A stretch of DNA of 64,000 nucleotides from Mediterraneibacter catenae (GCF_008691045.1 NZ_VMSO01000007.1:81669-145668); one strand, 5' to 3'; positions 53,308 through 62,982 are shown, numbered from the stretch's first letter. The notes: a model not told the origin generated them from the letters alone. Numbers and translations are program-made.

Positions 53308-54600
53308 CTACTCCTGCCCCAGAAGATAATCGATAAACTGCTGTGCCGTCCTTCCCGACAGTCCGCCATGAGACAGTTCCCATTTGTTTGCCTCAAGCAG
53401 CAGCTCTTCTTCCGGCATGTCGATGCCGCCCCGCTTTGCCAGGACTTTCACGATCTCCTGGAATTCTTTCTTCTCGGGTGAACCGAAATAGATCGTCACA
53501 CCGAAACGGGCAACGAGGGATAACTTCTCCTGCACCGTGTCATTTGTATGAAGATCTTCATCCCGGTCCGCCTTATCCCGGAATGTCTCACGGATCAGAT
53601 GCCTGCGGTTAGATGTTGCATAGATCAGCACATTTTCCGGCTTTCTCTCAAGACCTCCCTCGATCACTGCCTTCAGATATTTATACTCGATCTCAAACTC
53701 TTCAAAAGACAGGTCATCCATATATATAATGAACTTATAGTTACGGTTCTTCACCTGGGCGATCACATCATTCAAATCCTTGAACTGGTGTTTATACACT
53801 TCGATCATGCGCAGCCCCTGATCATAATACTGGTTCAGGATCGCTTTGATAGAGGAGGATTTACCCGTCCCCGCGTCTCCGAAGAGCAGGCAGTTGTTCG
53901 CCCGGCGCCCCTTTACGAATGCCTCCGTATTGTCGATAAGCTTCTTCTTCGCTATTTCATATCCTACCAGATCGTCGAGATGTACATGGGCGATATTTGT
54001 AATTGGCACGATCTCCATATCTCCCCCTTCGGGATGCTCAATACGGAATGCCTTATGGAGCCCCAGTTTACCCACTCCGAATTCCTTGTAGAACTGTGTC
54101 ATCTTCTGCTTAAACTCTTCTGCATCAGCAGCTTCCCCGAGAGCTTTCGCCAGCGTGCAGATGCGGTCTCTCACCCTGCGGTTAAATATCTTTCCCGCCC
54201 TGCTGCCGTTCGTATAGCCCATGAGCACCTGAATGCAGCCGGCGCCAAGGACATTCTCGAGCCCGCTGAAATCATAGTCGAACAACTCTTTGAAAATGCT
54301 GAAATCATGGAGCGCGACCTCATTGATGCTGCCTTCGATCTCTCCCACTATCTCACAGGAGGTACTGTATGCATTCTCGTCGTTTACAAGGAGGAACGTC
54401 AGATATGTATGCCACAGATTCCCCTCAAATCCATGGCTCACTGAGAGTTCCAGCAGCTGGTTGACACACTCAAAGAGAAGACTTCTCAGATCCTCTTTAT
54501 TGTAGAATTCACTATCGTAATTCTCCATGAGAAATGTCATATCCTGCAGAATATCTCCGTAATCCATATTTTTATAAAGCATCAGTTCATTTGTACGCAT
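53308..54600 (-). CDS. DUF815 family AAA+ ATPase
   Basis: 430 residues. The C-terminal half is an AAA+ module with VHLDDLVGYEIAKKKLIDNTEAF, Walker A LLFGDAGTGKSSSIKA (about 241-256), Walker B KFIIYMDDLSFE, sensor IYATSNRRHLIRETF and a final IDYLLGQE. The N-terminal half is helical and specific to the family. Function is not established. Follows pheA by 17 bases. Confidence 0.93.
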   Translation of the reverse strand: MRTNELMLYKNMDYGDILQDMTFLMENYDSEFYNKEDLRSLLFECVNQLLELSVSHGFEGNLWHTYLTFLLVNDENAYSTSCEIVGEIEGSINEVALHDFSIFKELFDYDFSGLENVLGAGCIQVLMGYTNGSRAGKIFNRRVRDRICTLAKALGEAADAEEFKQKMTQFYKEFGVGKLGLHKAFRIEHPEGGDMEIVPITNIAHVHLDDLVGYEIAKKKLIDNTEAFVKGRRANNCLLFGDAGTGKSSSIKAILNQYYDQGLRMIEVYKHQFKDLNDVIAQVKNRNYKFIIYMDDLSFEEFEIEYKYLKAVIEGGLERKPENVLIYATSNRRHLIRETFRDKADRDEDLHTNDTVQEKLSLVARFGVTIYFGSPEKKEFQEIVKVLAKRGGIDMPEEELLLEANKWELSHGGLSGRTAQQFIDYLLGQE

Positions 54601-54617
54601 GTTGGTTTCCTCCCACT

Positions 54618-55748
54618 CTAATAATTCCCGAGAATCTTGAGATTCTGCGACTCTTCTCTCAGTCCCCGGATCGCATTTTTAACCGCCGGATCTTCCAGGT
54701 TTCCCTCGAAATCTACGAAGAAACAGTACTCCCACGGTCTTCCTTTGATCGGACGGGATTCAATCTTCGTCATATTCAGGTCATTGTAAATAAAATGCGA
54801 CAGTATTCCGTAGAGCGAGCCACTCTGGTGAGGCAGTTCGAACCGGATACTGATCTTGGATGCATCCTTTAAGAATACTTTCTGGTTCGTAACAACGATA
54901 AAACGAGTAGAATTATCGTCGTCATCATTAATTCCGTCCACAAGAACAGACAGTCCATGTACCTTTGCCGCATAAGAGCTGCACACCGCCGCCTGGGAGA
55001 TATCATTCTCCTCGAGCACTTTTTTCGCCGCGATCGCCGTATTCACAACACTGATCCTCTGCCAGTCCGAATGTTCATCCAGAAAACGGCTTGTCTGCAT
55101 CAGCGCTTCTGTCTTGGAGTACACTCTTTTGATATCTGTAAGTTTCGCTCCCGGAAGCCCTGACAGTGTATGTACGACAGGCAAGATTGTCTCAGCCACA
55201 ATATAATTTTCAAATTCATCGAGAAGGTCGTACATCTCGATCACCGGTCCTGCGGTTGAATTCTCGATGGGAAGTACTGCATAGTCCGCCGCTCCTTCCT
55301 CAATTGACTCCATTGCCTCACGGAATGTCCTCACATGAAAGCTGTTCACATTTTCACCAAAAAACTGCCGCATGGCAGCCTGACCGTACGCCCCTTCCGT
55401 CCCCTGGAACACAACGCGTGCATTCTGCTTGTCCAGATCATTAATCTGGATAAACGGCAGTCTTCCCAGTGCTCCTGCCTCGACAAGCTGCCGGTACTGG
55501 AGCTTGCGGCTCATGGACATAAGCTGCTGGTACAACTCCTGTATCCCTTTCTTATTAAAATCGCCGGACACCTTTGACGCCACATCAGCCAGCTTCTCCT
55601 TCTCCCTCTGTCTGTCAAATACCTTGCGTCCCGCTTTTACTTTATATTCACCGACCTGACCGCAGACATTCATCCTCTGTTCATAGAGCGCGGCAATCTG
55701 GTCGTCGATCGAATCTAACTTTTCTCTGAGTACTTCCAGTGATTCCAT
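54618..55748 (-). CDS. pheA: bifunctional chorismate mutase / prephenate dehydratase
   Basis: Commits chorismate to phenylalanine. 376 residues: AroQ chorismate mutase (LREKLDSIDDQIAALYEQRMNVCGQVGEYK, 7-36), prephenate dehydratase (VVFQGTEGAYGQAAM, YAVLPIENSTAGPV, STRFIVV) and a C-terminal ACT domain (ISIRFELPHQSGSLYGILSHF with ESRPIKGRPWEYCFFVDFEGN) for feedback inhibition. Start at 55748 with AAAGGAG 7 bases upstream. Confidence 0.96.
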   Translation of the reverse strand: MESLEVLREKLDSIDDQIAALYEQRMNVCGQVGEYKVKAGRKVFDRQREKEKLADVASKVSGDFNKKGIQELYQQLMSMSRKLQYRQLVEAGALGRLPFIQINDLDKQNARVVFQGTEGAYGQAAMRQFFGENVNSFHVRTFREAMESIEEGAADYAVLPIENSTAGPVIEMYDLLDEFENYIVAETILPVVHTLSGLPGAKLTDIKRVYSKTEALMQTSRFLDEHSDWQRISVVNTAIAAKKVLEENDISQAAVCSSYAAKVHGLSVLVDGINDDDDNSTRFIVVTNQKVFLKDASKISIRFELPHQSGSLYGILSHFIYNDLNMTKIESRPIKGRPWEYCFFVDFEGNLEDPAVKNAIRGLREESQNLKILGNY

Positions 55749-55826
55749 CCATTTACTCCTTTCGATTTCATACTGTAAATCAGTATAGTACATTTCTTTT
55801 ATAAAATCTACTTTGCGGTTGAAAAT

Positions 55827-55855
55827 CGCCCGGATTTATTATATTATTATGTGGA
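55827..55855 (+). promoter_or_regulatory. promoter of the nitroreductase gene
   Basis: TTGAAA, 17 bases, TATTAT on the plus strand, about 25 bases before the GGGAGG ribosome binding site. Coordinates approximate within a few bases. Confidence 0.6.
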
Positions 55856-55875
55856 GAATTTAGGGAGGTACACAA

Positions 55876-56412
55876 ATGAACGTTACTGAATGTTTAAAAA
55901 CGCGAAGAAGTATCCGCAGATACAAAGCGGACTCCGTTGACCATTCTGTTATTGATTCTATAGTTTCTCTGGCATCTTATTCCCCTTCCTGGAAAAATAC
56001 TCAGATCACCCGCTATATCGCAATTGAAGACTCTTCTCTTCTTGACGAGATCGCGGACAAGTATACCCCGGAATACAATTCAGACATCATACGTCAGGCA
56101 CCCATGCTGATAGCTGTCACTTTCAGAAAAGGACGCTGCGGCTATGAGCGCGATGGTTCTTTCACGACCAAAAAAGGGGACCGCTGGCAGATGTTTGATG
56201 CTGGAATCGCATGTCAGAGTTTTTGTCTCGCAGCATGGGATCACGGTCTTGGCACTGTGATCATGGGCGTATTCGACGAAGACGGCATCAGCAGACTGCT
56301 CGATCTTCCCGAAGACCAGGAGCTGGCCGCACTGATCGCGATCGGGCATCCCGATATCGAGCCTGCCGCCCCGAAAAGGAAAAACGTCGATAAACTGCTT
56401 CAATACAGATAA
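55876..56412 (+). CDS. nitroreductase family protein
   Basis: 178 residues. FMN-binding signatures [41 protein letters not shown] at the N terminus and [29 protein letters not shown] in the core; ends [23 protein letters not shown](P)H:flavin-type oxidoreductase, substrate unknown. GGGAGG lies 8 bases before ATG. A short direct repeat of ATACAGATA covers its stop codon. Confidence 0.92.
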   Translation: MNVTECLKTRRSIRRYKADSVDHSVIDSIVSLASYSPSWKNTQITRYIAIEDSSLLDEIADKYTPEYNSDIIRQAPMLIAVTFRKGRCGYERDGSFTTKKGDRWQMFDAGIACQSFCLAAWDHGLGTVIMGVFDEDGISRLLDLPEDQELAALIAIGHPDIEPAAPKRKNVDKLLQYR

Positions 56413-56468
56413 TACAGATAATACGGACATTTGGTAAATACACATTTATATATTTAAGGAGGACATTT

Positions 56469-57389
56469 ATGAGACATTTGATGAGCCCACTGGATCTTAC
56501 CGTGGAAGAACTTGACCAGCTTCTGGACCTTGCACAGGATATCGAGGCGAATCCTAAGAAATATGCACATGCATGTGACGGAAAAAAACTTGCAACTTTA
56601 TTCTATGAACCAAGCACAAGAACGCGTTTAAGCCATGAGGCAGCCATGCTGAATCTTGGCGGAAGCGTGCTCGGATTTTCATCAGCTGATTCCAGCTCTG
56701 CTTCAAAGGGCGAGAGCGTTTCTGACACAATACGTACAGTTTCCTGCTACGCAGACATCTGTGCCATGAGACATCCAAAAGAGGGTGCGCCGATGGTGGC
56801 CTGCCAGCACTCCTCTATCCCGGTCATCAACGCGGGAGACGGCGGACATCAGCATCCGACTCAGACACTGACAGATTTGCTGACAATCCGTAATGTAAAA
56901 GGAAGACTCAACAACCTGACAATCGGTCTGTGCGGCGACCTGAAATTTGGGCGTACTGTACATTCTCTGATCAACGCGCTTGTGAGATATGAGAATATCC
57001 GTTTCATCCTGATCTCTCCGGAAGAATTAAGACTCCCGGAATACATTCGTCATGATGTTCTTGATCGCAACAATATTGAGTATGAAGAAGTCGTACGCCT
57101 GGAGGAAGCAATGCCCAGCCTCGACATTCTTTATATGACACGCGTACAAAAAGAGCGTTTCTTCAACGAAGAAGACTATGTACGCATGAAGGACTTCTAC
57201 ATACTTGATAAGGCTAAGATGAAGCTTGCCCCGAAGGATATGTATGTACTCCACCCACTCCCGAGAGTAAATGAGATTTCTGTTGAGGTGGATGACGATC
57301 CGCGCGCAGCTTATTTCCGCCAGGTGCAGTACGGTGTATATGTCCGTATGGCATTGATCCTGACACTGCTTGACATCCACGTTGACTGA
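56469..57389 (+). CDS. pyrB: aspartate carbamoyltransferase catalytic chain
   Basis: First committed step of pyrimidine synthesis. 306 residues: carbamoyl-phosphate motif [21 protein letters not shown] (47-67), [27 protein letters not shown] and [10 protein letters not shown]. Start after AAGGAGG with 6-base spacing. Followed by the regulatory chain, so the enzyme is the allosteric PyrB-PyrI type. No PyrR site or attenuator found upstream. Confidence 0.97.
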   Translation: MRHLMSPLDLTVEELDQLLDLAQDIEANPKKYAHACDGKKLATLFYEPSTRTRLSHEAAMLNLGGSVLGFSSADSSSASKGESVSDTIRTVSCYADICAMRHPKEGAPMVACQHSSIPVINAGDGGHQHPTQTLTDLLTIRNVKGRLNNLTIGLCGDLKFGRTVHSLINALVRYENIRFILISPEELRLPEYIRHDVLDRNNIEYEEVVRLEEAMPSLDILYMTRVQKERFFNEEDYVRMKDFYILDKAKMKLAPKDMYVLHPLPRVNEISVEVDDDPRAAYFRQVQYGVYVRMALILTLLDIHVD

Positions 57390-57453
57390 GCAAGATATAA
57401 GTATAACCAAAAAACAACTGTACTGATCACATATATAGAGAAAGGAAACAGCT

Positions 57454-57897
57454 ATGGTAAAAAATACACTGAATGTAGGAAGTATCTCAGAAGGTTTTGT
57501 GCTCGACCATATCGAAGCAGGCAGGAGCATGGATATCTACAAATATCTGCATCTTGACAAACTGGACTGCTGTGTTGCCATCATCAAGAACGCAAAAAGC
57601 AATAAAATGGGTAAAAAAGATATTATCAAGATCGAATGCCCCATCGACTTCATGGATCTGGACATCCTCGGATTCATCGATCACAACATCACGATCAACA
57701 TCATTGAAGATGAAAAGATCGTTGAGAAGAAACAGTTGAAACTCCCAAAAGAAATCCGCAACGTGATCCGCTGCAAGAATCCGAGATGTATCACATCTAT
57801 CGAGCAGGGACTGGATCATGTATTCGTGCTGACGGATGAGGAGAATCAGATCTACAGATGCAAATACTGCGAAGAGAAATACCGCAGAAGAAGATAG
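57454..57897 (+). CDS. pyrI: aspartate carbamoyltransferase regulatory chain
   Basis: 147 residues. N-terminal nucleotide-binding domain (VGSISEGFVLDHIEAGRSMDIYKYL, about 9-33) and C-terminal zinc domain with the four Cys of RCKNPRCITS and YRCKYCEEKY. Confers CTP/ATP control on PyrB. The stop codon TAG is the last base before the foldback element, which could end the transcript. Confidence 0.95.
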   Translation: MVKNTLNVGSISEGFVLDHIEAGRSMDIYKYLHLDKLDCCVAIIKNAKSNKMGKKDIIKIECPIDFMDLDILGFIDHNITINIIEDEKIVEKKQLKLPKEIRNVIRCKNPRCITSIEQGLDHVFVLTDEENQIYRCKYCEEKYRRRR

Positions 57898-58258
57898 TTT
57901 TGGATTTATCGGACTGACTGGCGATAAATAATAATGTCCGAAAACGGATGGAGATGAGGCACTGAAATACTTTTTTAAGGTGACCGGCATGTGCTTCAGG
58001 CTCCGCTCCATAATCTGAGAAAAATTAAAGAGTCTGGAAACTGACTAAATGCAAAGCCGCAAAATGGACAACTCGCCTTCGGCTCAGACAATCCATTTTG
58101 CGGCTTAACATCAGTTCCCGGACTCTTAACTTTTTCTGACAGATTATTTCGAAGTCGCCTGCCTCACATGCCGTTCACCTCTTTTCCGTCTTTCTATGCC
58201 TCACTTCCGTCCGTTTTCTACTTTATCTCTATCAGCAGACATTCCGACAAACCCGAAA
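57898..58258. repeat. 361-bp foldback (inverted-repeat) element, copy 1
   Basis: The whole segment is an imperfect palindrome centred at 58079 (GCC-TTC-GGC). Outer ends TTTTGGATTTATCGG (57898) and the complement of CCGACAAACCCGAAA (ending 58258) match, as do CGGATGGAGATGAGGCA / TGCCTCACTTCCGTCCG, GGTGACCGGCATGTG / CACATGCCGTTCACC and ATAATCTGAGAAAAA; the inner AAGCCGCAAAATGGA (58054-58068) pairs perfectly with 58092-58106. Many mismatches are A/G or C/T, allowing G-U in RNA. No open reading frame. The same left end appears at 63946. Likely a miniature inverted-repeat element or a family of large hairpin RNAs. Confidence 0.8.
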
Positions 58259-58359
58259 GCTACTATTATGTACCGTTACGTCGGGTAGTGTAAAAACGTG
58301 TGCGATAACAATACATACCTCCCGGCGGATGTTTTTTCAATCTGACAATTCCGAATTTA
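58259..58359. other. spacer between foldback element and aroF
   Basis: About 100 bases without gene, clear terminator or promoter. Confidence 0.4.
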
Positions 58360-59391
58360 TCAACACTCTTCTGCAATCTTGTAGATGAGTCTCTCTGTAT
58401 CTTCCCATCCAAGGCACGGATCTGTGATTGATTTTCCGTACACTCTGTTCTCATCGATCTTCTGGCACCCTTCTTCAAGATAGCTCTCGATCATAACTCC
58501 CTTGACCAGTTTTTTTAATTCAGGATTATAATTCCTGCTGTGAAGCACTTCACTCACAATACGGATCTGCTCTCGGAACTGTTTATTTGAATTGGAATGG
58601 TTGGCATCCACGATGGCAGCCGGATTTTTGAGATCTCTCTGCTGATAAGACTCAAGAAGGCGGACCAGATCCTCATAATGATAGTTCGGGATGCAGGTAC
58701 CGTATTTATCTACACCTCCTCTTAAGATCACATGGGCCAGATCATTGCCGTTTGTTGTCACGTCCATTCCCCGATAGATAAATGTATGTGAACTCTGTGC
58801 TGCGACAACAGAATTGAGCATCACAGCAAAATCACCGCTGGTAGGATTTTTCATTCCCACAGGAATATCCATGCCGCTTGCTGTCAGGCGGTGCTGCTGG
58901 TTCTCTACCGAGCGGGCTCCTATTGCCTCATAGGAGAGAATGTCATCGAGATAACTTCGGTTCTCCGGATAGAGCATCTCATCCGCCGCTGTAAGGCCGC
59001 TCTCTTCGATCGCACGGGTATGCATCTTCCGGATAGCAATGATACCTGCCAGAAGATCAGGAGCCTGATCCGGCTCCGGCTGGTGGAGCATCCCTTTATA
59101 TCCCTCGCCTGTTGTCCGGGGCTTGTTCGTATAGATCCTCGGGATGATCATAAGCCTGTCGGAAACTTTTTCATTCACTTCTGCCAGACGGTTCACATAT
59201 TCGCAGACAGAATCTTCGTTGTCCGCCGAACACGGCCCCACGATCACGACAAACTTGTCTGATCTTCCCGTAAAAATATCTCTGATTTCCCGGTCTCTTC
59301 TTTCTTTTATCTTCACAATATTTTCTGAGAGCGGATATTCCGCCTTCAAGTCTGCCGGCAGGGGCAGTTGTGCATTTATCTTCATTCCCAT
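58360..59391 (-). CDS. aroF: 3-deoxy-7-phosphoheptulonate synthase (DAHP synthase, type I)
   Basis: First step of the shikimate pathway: phosphoenolpyruvate plus erythrose 4-phosphate. 343 residues: VVIVGPCSADNEDSVCEYVNRL (48-69), RIYTNKPRTTGEGYKG, GARSVENQQHRLTASGMDIPVGMKNPTSGDF, LRGGVDKYGTCIPNYHYED and IVDANHSNSNKQ. This is the AroFGH (Escherichia coli-like) group; which effector regulates it cannot be told. AGGAGAGG lies 8 bases before the ATG. With pheA it supplies phenylalanine synthesis. Confidence 0.95.
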   Translation of the reverse strand: MGMKINAQLPLPADLKAEYPLSENIVKIKERRDREIRDIFTGRSDKFVVIVGPCSADNEDSVCEYVNRLAEVNEKVSDRLMIIPRIYTNKPRTTGEGYKGMLHQPEPDQAPDLLAGIIAIRKMHTRAIEESGLTAADEMLYPENRSYLDDILSYEAIGARSVENQQHRLTASGMDIPVGMKNPTSGDFAVMLNSVVAAQSSHTFIYRGMDVTTNGNDLAHVILRGGVDKYGTCIPNYHYEDLVRLLESYQQRDLKNPAAIVDANHSNSNKQFREQIRIVSEVLHSRNYNPELKKLVKGVMIESYLEEGCQKIDENRVYGKSITDPCLGWEDTERLIYKIAEEC

Positions 59392-59424
59392 AGATGCATC
59401 CTCTCCTGTTTATAATAAATTCAG

Positions 59425-59480
59425 CCGCAGGACAATCAGCCAAAACTCCTTCTTCCGGCTGTTCCTGCGGCTCTGTACCT
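59425..59480 (-). promoter_or_regulatory. hairpin in the aroF leader
   Basis: AGCCGCAGGA and TCCTGCGGCT (minus strand) form a perfect 10-bp stem around a loop of about 35 nt, 30 bases before the aroF ribosome binding site; AATTTATTAT follows. It may be a partial terminator after rnpB or a leader control element. No T-box motif seen. Confidence 0.45.
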
Positions 59481-59525
59481 GAACCTGCTTCAATTAATAA
59501 CAGGTAACGATTGTCATATTAGTGT

Positions 59526-59872
59526 CAAGCAAGACGATAAGCCGGGTTATGTCGTTGGACGATCATCTGTCTAGGCGCAGCGTCGCCGCTGTGCTCGAGC
59601 GACCTACCTGAAACGTGACGGGCAGCCACATAGTTTCTATCCGGTCTTGCTTCGGATGGGGTTTACATATGCCCCTGCCGTTACCGGCAGGGCGGTAGTC
59701 TCTTACACTGCCTTTCCACCCTTACCGGGGAAATCCCCGGCGGTTTATTTCTGTTGCACTGGCCTTGGAGTCACCTCCACCGGACGTTATCCGGCATCCT
59801 GCCCTGTGAAGCCCGGACTTTCCTCGTCTGCAGCCTTTCGGCATGTGCAGCCGCGATCGCCTGTCTTACTTG
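59526..59872 (-). ncRNA. rnpB: RNase P RNA, class A
   Basis: Catalytic RNA of RNase P. On the minus strand the conserved core GAGGAAAGTCCGGGCTTCAC, then GGGCAGGATGCCGGATAACG, GGCCAGTGCAACAGAAA, TAAACCGCC, GGGTGGAAAGGCAGTG and GTAAACCCCA, and the 3' segment ACATAACCCGGCTTATCG. P1 is closed by CAAGTAAGAC and GTCTTGCTTG at the two ends. The layout (P1-P4, P7-P11, P15-P17) is the ancestral type A form, not Bacillus type B. Ends are set from the P1 helix. Confidence 0.95.
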
Positions 59873-59884
59873 ACACAGTTACTG

Positions 59885-59913
59885 ATTATACTATTTTCAG
59901 ACGCCTTCGTCAA
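59885..59913 (-). promoter_or_regulatory. rnpB promoter, embedded in the end of rnhA
   Basis: TTGACG (59908-59913), 17 bases, TATAAT (59885-59890). The -35 lies within the last codons of rnhA; the start site is close to the P1 helix of RNase P RNA. Confidence 0.8.
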
Positions 59914-60370
59914 CAATGAGCTTATCTCCGTCCGCCGCTGTCGTAGCCAGCTCATCACACCGCTCATTCTGAGGATGACCGTCATGTCCTTTCACCCAGT
60001 GAAATGTCACGCTGTGCTTTTCTTTTGCCGCCAGCAGCCGTTTCCAGAGATCCACATTTTTGACCGGCTCATTCTTTCCTCTCTTCCATCCCTTTTTCAG
60101 CCATCCGTCCACCCAGTGCTTGTTGAATGCATTCACCACATACTGGGAATCAGAATATACTTCTACTGTACATGGACGGTTCAGCGCCTCAAGTCCTGCG
60201 ATCACTGCCATCAGTTCCATCCGGTTATTAGTAGTGCGCACATAGCCCTGGGAGATTTCTTTTACATGGAGTTCTCCCTTTGTGTCCACATATTCCAGTA
60301 CACTGCCGTACCCTCCCGGACCGTCCGGGTTACCCCTTGCTGCTCCGTCTGTATATATTTTTACAAGCAT
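59897..60370 (-). CDS. rnhA: ribonuclease HI
   Basis: Cuts the RNA strand of RNA-DNA hybrids. 157 residues with the four acidic residues: [19 protein letters not shown] (Asp8), [11 protein letters not shown] (Glu), [11 protein letters not shown] (Asp) and NERCDELA (Asp), plus HWVKGHDGH and the basic protrusion [15 protein letters not shown]. Start at 60370 (MLVKIYTDG), with GGAAGGAAG before it; an ORF extension upstream is rejected. Confidence 0.96.
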   Translation of the reverse strand: MLVKIYTDGAARGNPDGPGGYGSVLEYVDTKGELHVKEISQGYVRTTNNRMELMAVIAGLEALNRPCTVEVYSDSQYVVNAFNKHWVDGWLKKGWKRGKNEPVKNVDLWKRLLAAKEKHSVTFHWVKGHDGHPQNERCDELATTAADGDKLIVDEGV

Positions 60371-60384
60371 ACTTCCTTCCTCTC

Positions 60385-61074
60385 TTATATTTCCAGCAGA
60401 AATGTCTGTCCTTCCCGCTCGATCTTCACGATCCTGTCTACATACTCTTCTGTACATTTTTCCAGCATCAGCCGGTCAAAGACTTTATAATTCTCCCAGA
60501 AATGCATCGGAAATACATACTTCGTATCCGTCCGTTTCATAAAACAGTCAAGCCCCCAGCAATACTGCTCGCCCAGCCTGGGATCAACGGGAACAAAAGC
60601 CAGGTCGATCTTCTCCTGTTGAAGTTTATTGATCTCGGACTGATAGGTGCGGCGGATCATCTTGTTGAATGCCTCTGATTCCCCTTCCCAGTGCCACCAG
60701 TTCAGATCTCCCGCGTGGTAGATTGTTCTGCCTCCACAGTGAAGCAGATATGCCACTCCCTGATCATTTGACCGCAGCGTCCGTACGTTCATCCCGAATA
60801 CATCCGTCTCCTCATTTGGTCCTATGAATAGGATATCCTCATCTGCAGGAGTGTCAATATCTGAGGACAAGATAAAACAGATATCTGAAAAATAATCCCG
60901 CAGCCGGAAAATTTCTTTTCCAAAATGGTCATAATGGGCATGGCTTACAAACACCGCCATTTTCTTATCGCAGTCCCACTTTGGAAACTCTCCTCTATAA
61001 TAGTCAAAAAGGCAGTAAATACTTTCCATTTCCAGCAGAAATCCGCTGTGTCCCAAATATGTTACCTTCATCAT
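60385..61074 (-). CDS. metallo-beta-lactamase fold hydrolase (UlaG-like)
   Basis: 229 residues. Starts [18 protein letters not shown], with the zinc motif SHAHYDHFG (H-x-H-x-D-H) near 45-53 and [13 protein letters not shown] further on. This is the compact RNA-independent group of MBL proteins with unknown substrates. Start overlaps the stop of the MogA-like gene by 4 bases (ATGA). Confidence 0.88.
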   Translation of the reverse strand: MMKVTYLGHSGFLLEMESIYCLFDYYRGEFPKWDCDKKMAVFVSHAHYDHFGKEIFRLRDYFSDICFILSSDIDTPADEDILFIGPNEETDVFGMNVRTLRSNDQGVAYLLHCGGRTIYHAGDLNWWHWEGESEAFNKMIRRTYQSEINKLQQEKIDLAFVPVDPRLGEQYCWGLDCFMKRTDTKYVFPMHFWENYKVFDRLMLEKCTEEYVDRIVKIEREGQTFLLEI

Positions 61075-61538
61075 AAACTGATATTCTCCACTACCTGCAC
61101 AACTTCCGGCAGAATGTATTCCATATCTTCCTTTGCCGTTTTTGCACTCTCCGGCAAATTGATAACAAGTGTCTTATTACGGATTCCCGCTGCCATAGAT
61201 TCCAGGATAGCTTTCTTAGAATATCTGAGATTATAAGCTCGCAGCGCTTCCGGTATCCCTGGCAGAAGTCTTTCCGCCGCATCAGTAACTGCTTCTGCTG
61301 CACAGTCTTCATCCTGATATCCTGTTGCTCCTGCAGTCAGGATCAGCTCTACTGATTCAGCATCAGCCAGCTGTTTGATCACCGATTCAACTACTTCTTT
61401 CTCCTGTGGAAGTATCCCTGCTGCCTTCACTTCAAATCCAGCCTGTTCCAGAAGGCGTTTCAGTGCGGTTGCCGCCGCGCTTTCCGCTTTTGCCTTATAT
61501 GCACCTGTATCAATCGCAAATATTGCTGCTCTCATCAT
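61071..61538 (-). CDS. MogA/MoaB-fold protein with altered pterin-binding motif
   Basis: 155 residues. Overall pattern of molybdopterin adenylyltransferases: AIFAIDTGAYKAKAESAAATALKRLLEQAGF at the N terminus, then ILTAGATGYQDEDCAAEAV where MogA has T-T-G-G-T-G-x-x-x-x-D-x-T-P-E-A, and the C-terminal GIRNKTLVINLPESAKTAKEDMEYILP corresponding to the L-P-G-x-P segment. The G-G-T-G loop is A-G-A-T-G and P-G is P-E, so activity is uncertain. No other molybdenum cofactor genes nearby. Coupled to the MBL gene. Confidence 0.75.
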   Translation of the reverse strand: MMRAAIFAIDTGAYKAKAESAAATALKRLLEQAGFEVKAAGILPQEKEVVESVIKQLADAESVELILTAGATGYQDEDCAAEAVTDAAERLLPGIPEALRAYNLRYSKKAILESMAAGIRNKTLVINLPESAKTAKEDMEYILPEVVQVVENISL

Positions 61539-61595
61539 ATGTACCCCTTTCCTGATAATTTCATATTATTTATCTCCCGTTTCTCTCACTCATCA

Positions 61596-62894
61596 CTATT
61601 TCCCGAGAATGCGCTCTGCAATCCGGTTTGCATTTTGATAAATATCTTCTTTTGTTTCTCCGATCCGGAACTCTCCGTCCTGATAAAGGATTCTGCCTCC
61701 TATCATCGTCATTTTCACATTTTGTTTGCTTGCACTGTAAACGATATTTTTCTCAATATTGTGAAGCGGCTGCATGTTCGGCTGAGACAGATCTATCATG
61801 ATCAGGTCAGCCCTCTTTCCAGGTGCGATCGCATCACAGTCAGTAAGCCCCATAGCATGTGCGCCGTTTGTAACAGCCATTTTCAGCACATCTCTGGCCG
61901 GAACGGCCTCCGGATCATCGCACATCACTTTCTGGAGTCCGGTTACGAGGAACATTTCCCGGAACATATCCAGACAGTTGTTGCTGGCCGGCCCGTCTGT
62001 TCCGATTGCCACTGGTATTCCAAGTTCAAGATAACGTTTCACCGGTGCAATACCACTGGCCAGTTTCAGGTTAGATGCAGGATTAGTGACAACATATATT
62101 CCATGGTTCTTTATAATATCGAAATCAGAATCATCCATATGCACTCCGTGGAACAGCACCCCTCCATGACGGAAAAGCCCCAGGGAATCCATATATGCCA
62201 CAGGTGACATACCGGAGCGTTCCCGGCACTCCTCCACCTCTTTCTTCGTCTCGGAGCAGTGGACGCATACCGGCGCCTGATGTCTGTCCGCGGTTTCTGC
62301 AAGACTTTCCATCAGTTCACGGCTTGTTGTGTACTCTGCATGGAATCCCATCTGATAAGATATCAGACTGTCTTTGTCTTTGTTATATTTCAGATAATCA
62401 TTCTCAACATCCTGTGCCGTCCCACCAAAATCATTGATATCTCCACACAGCACCATGCGGAAACCCGTTTCCTCCGAGGCTCTCGCAGTTTCATGCTTTA
62501 ATTTGTACATATCAAATGAAGACGTAATTCCACTCGTCAGATATTCCATGATCGCAAGTTTAGTCAGCCAGTAGATATCTTCTTCCGTAAGTTCCGCTTC
62601 TGCCGGAAATACTTTGTCATACAGCCATTCCTGCAGTTTCATATCATCTGCGTATGACCTCAGGAAGGTCATCGGGGAATGTGTATGTGCATTCTTAAAC
62701 CCCGGCATGATCAGATTACCGCAGGCATCAATTTCTTCGTCCCAGATTACGTCATGTTTCCTGCCTGTCCCATTATTATCATCGCAGGACATCACACTGG
62801 AAATCTTTCCGTCTTCTATCTGGATCTCTCCTCTGAAAATTTCTGCTCCATCTTCCATTGTGAGTATTCTTGCATTATATATCCTTGTTCTCAT
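61596..62894 (-). CDS. amidohydrolase of the MTA/SAH deaminase family
   Basis: 432 residues, metal-dependent TIM-barrel: PGFKNAHTHSPMTFLRSYADDMKLQEWLYDKVFPAE (H-x-H near 67-69), GFHAEYT, VHCSETKKEVEEC, FHGVHMDDSD, and IGTDGPASNNCLDMFREM. The segment order matches 5'-methylthioadenosine / S-adenosylhomocysteine deaminases and related S-adenosylhomocysteine deaminases. The neighbouring purine nucleoside phosphorylase supports purine salvage as context. Confidence 0.88.
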   Translation of the reverse strand: MRTRIYNARILTMEDGAEIFRGEIQIEDGKISSVMSCDDNNGTGRKHDVIWDEEIDACGNLIMPGFKNAHTHSPMTFLRSYADDMKLQEWLYDKVFPAEAELTEEDIYWLTKLAIMEYLTSGITSSFDMYKLKHETARASEETGFRMVLCGDINDFGGTAQDVENDYLKYNKDKDSLISYQMGFHAEYTTSRELMESLAETADRHQAPVCVHCSETKKEVEECRERSGMSPVAYMDSLGLFRHGGVLFHGVHMDDSDFDIIKNHGIYVVTNPASNLKLASGIAPVKRYLELGIPVAIGTDGPASNNCLDMFREMFLVTGLQKVMCDDPEAVPARDVLKMAVTNGAHAMGLTDCDAIAPGKRADLIMIDLSQPNMQPLHNIEKNIVYSASKQNVKMTMIGGRILYQDGEFRIGETKEDIYQNANRIAERILGK

Positions 62895-62982
62895 TCATAA
62901 CTCCTATCTGTATGTTTTTTGCGGCCAAATATATTGATACCGGGGCAAAATCCCCTAATTATGTTGTCTGCAGATATATCCG

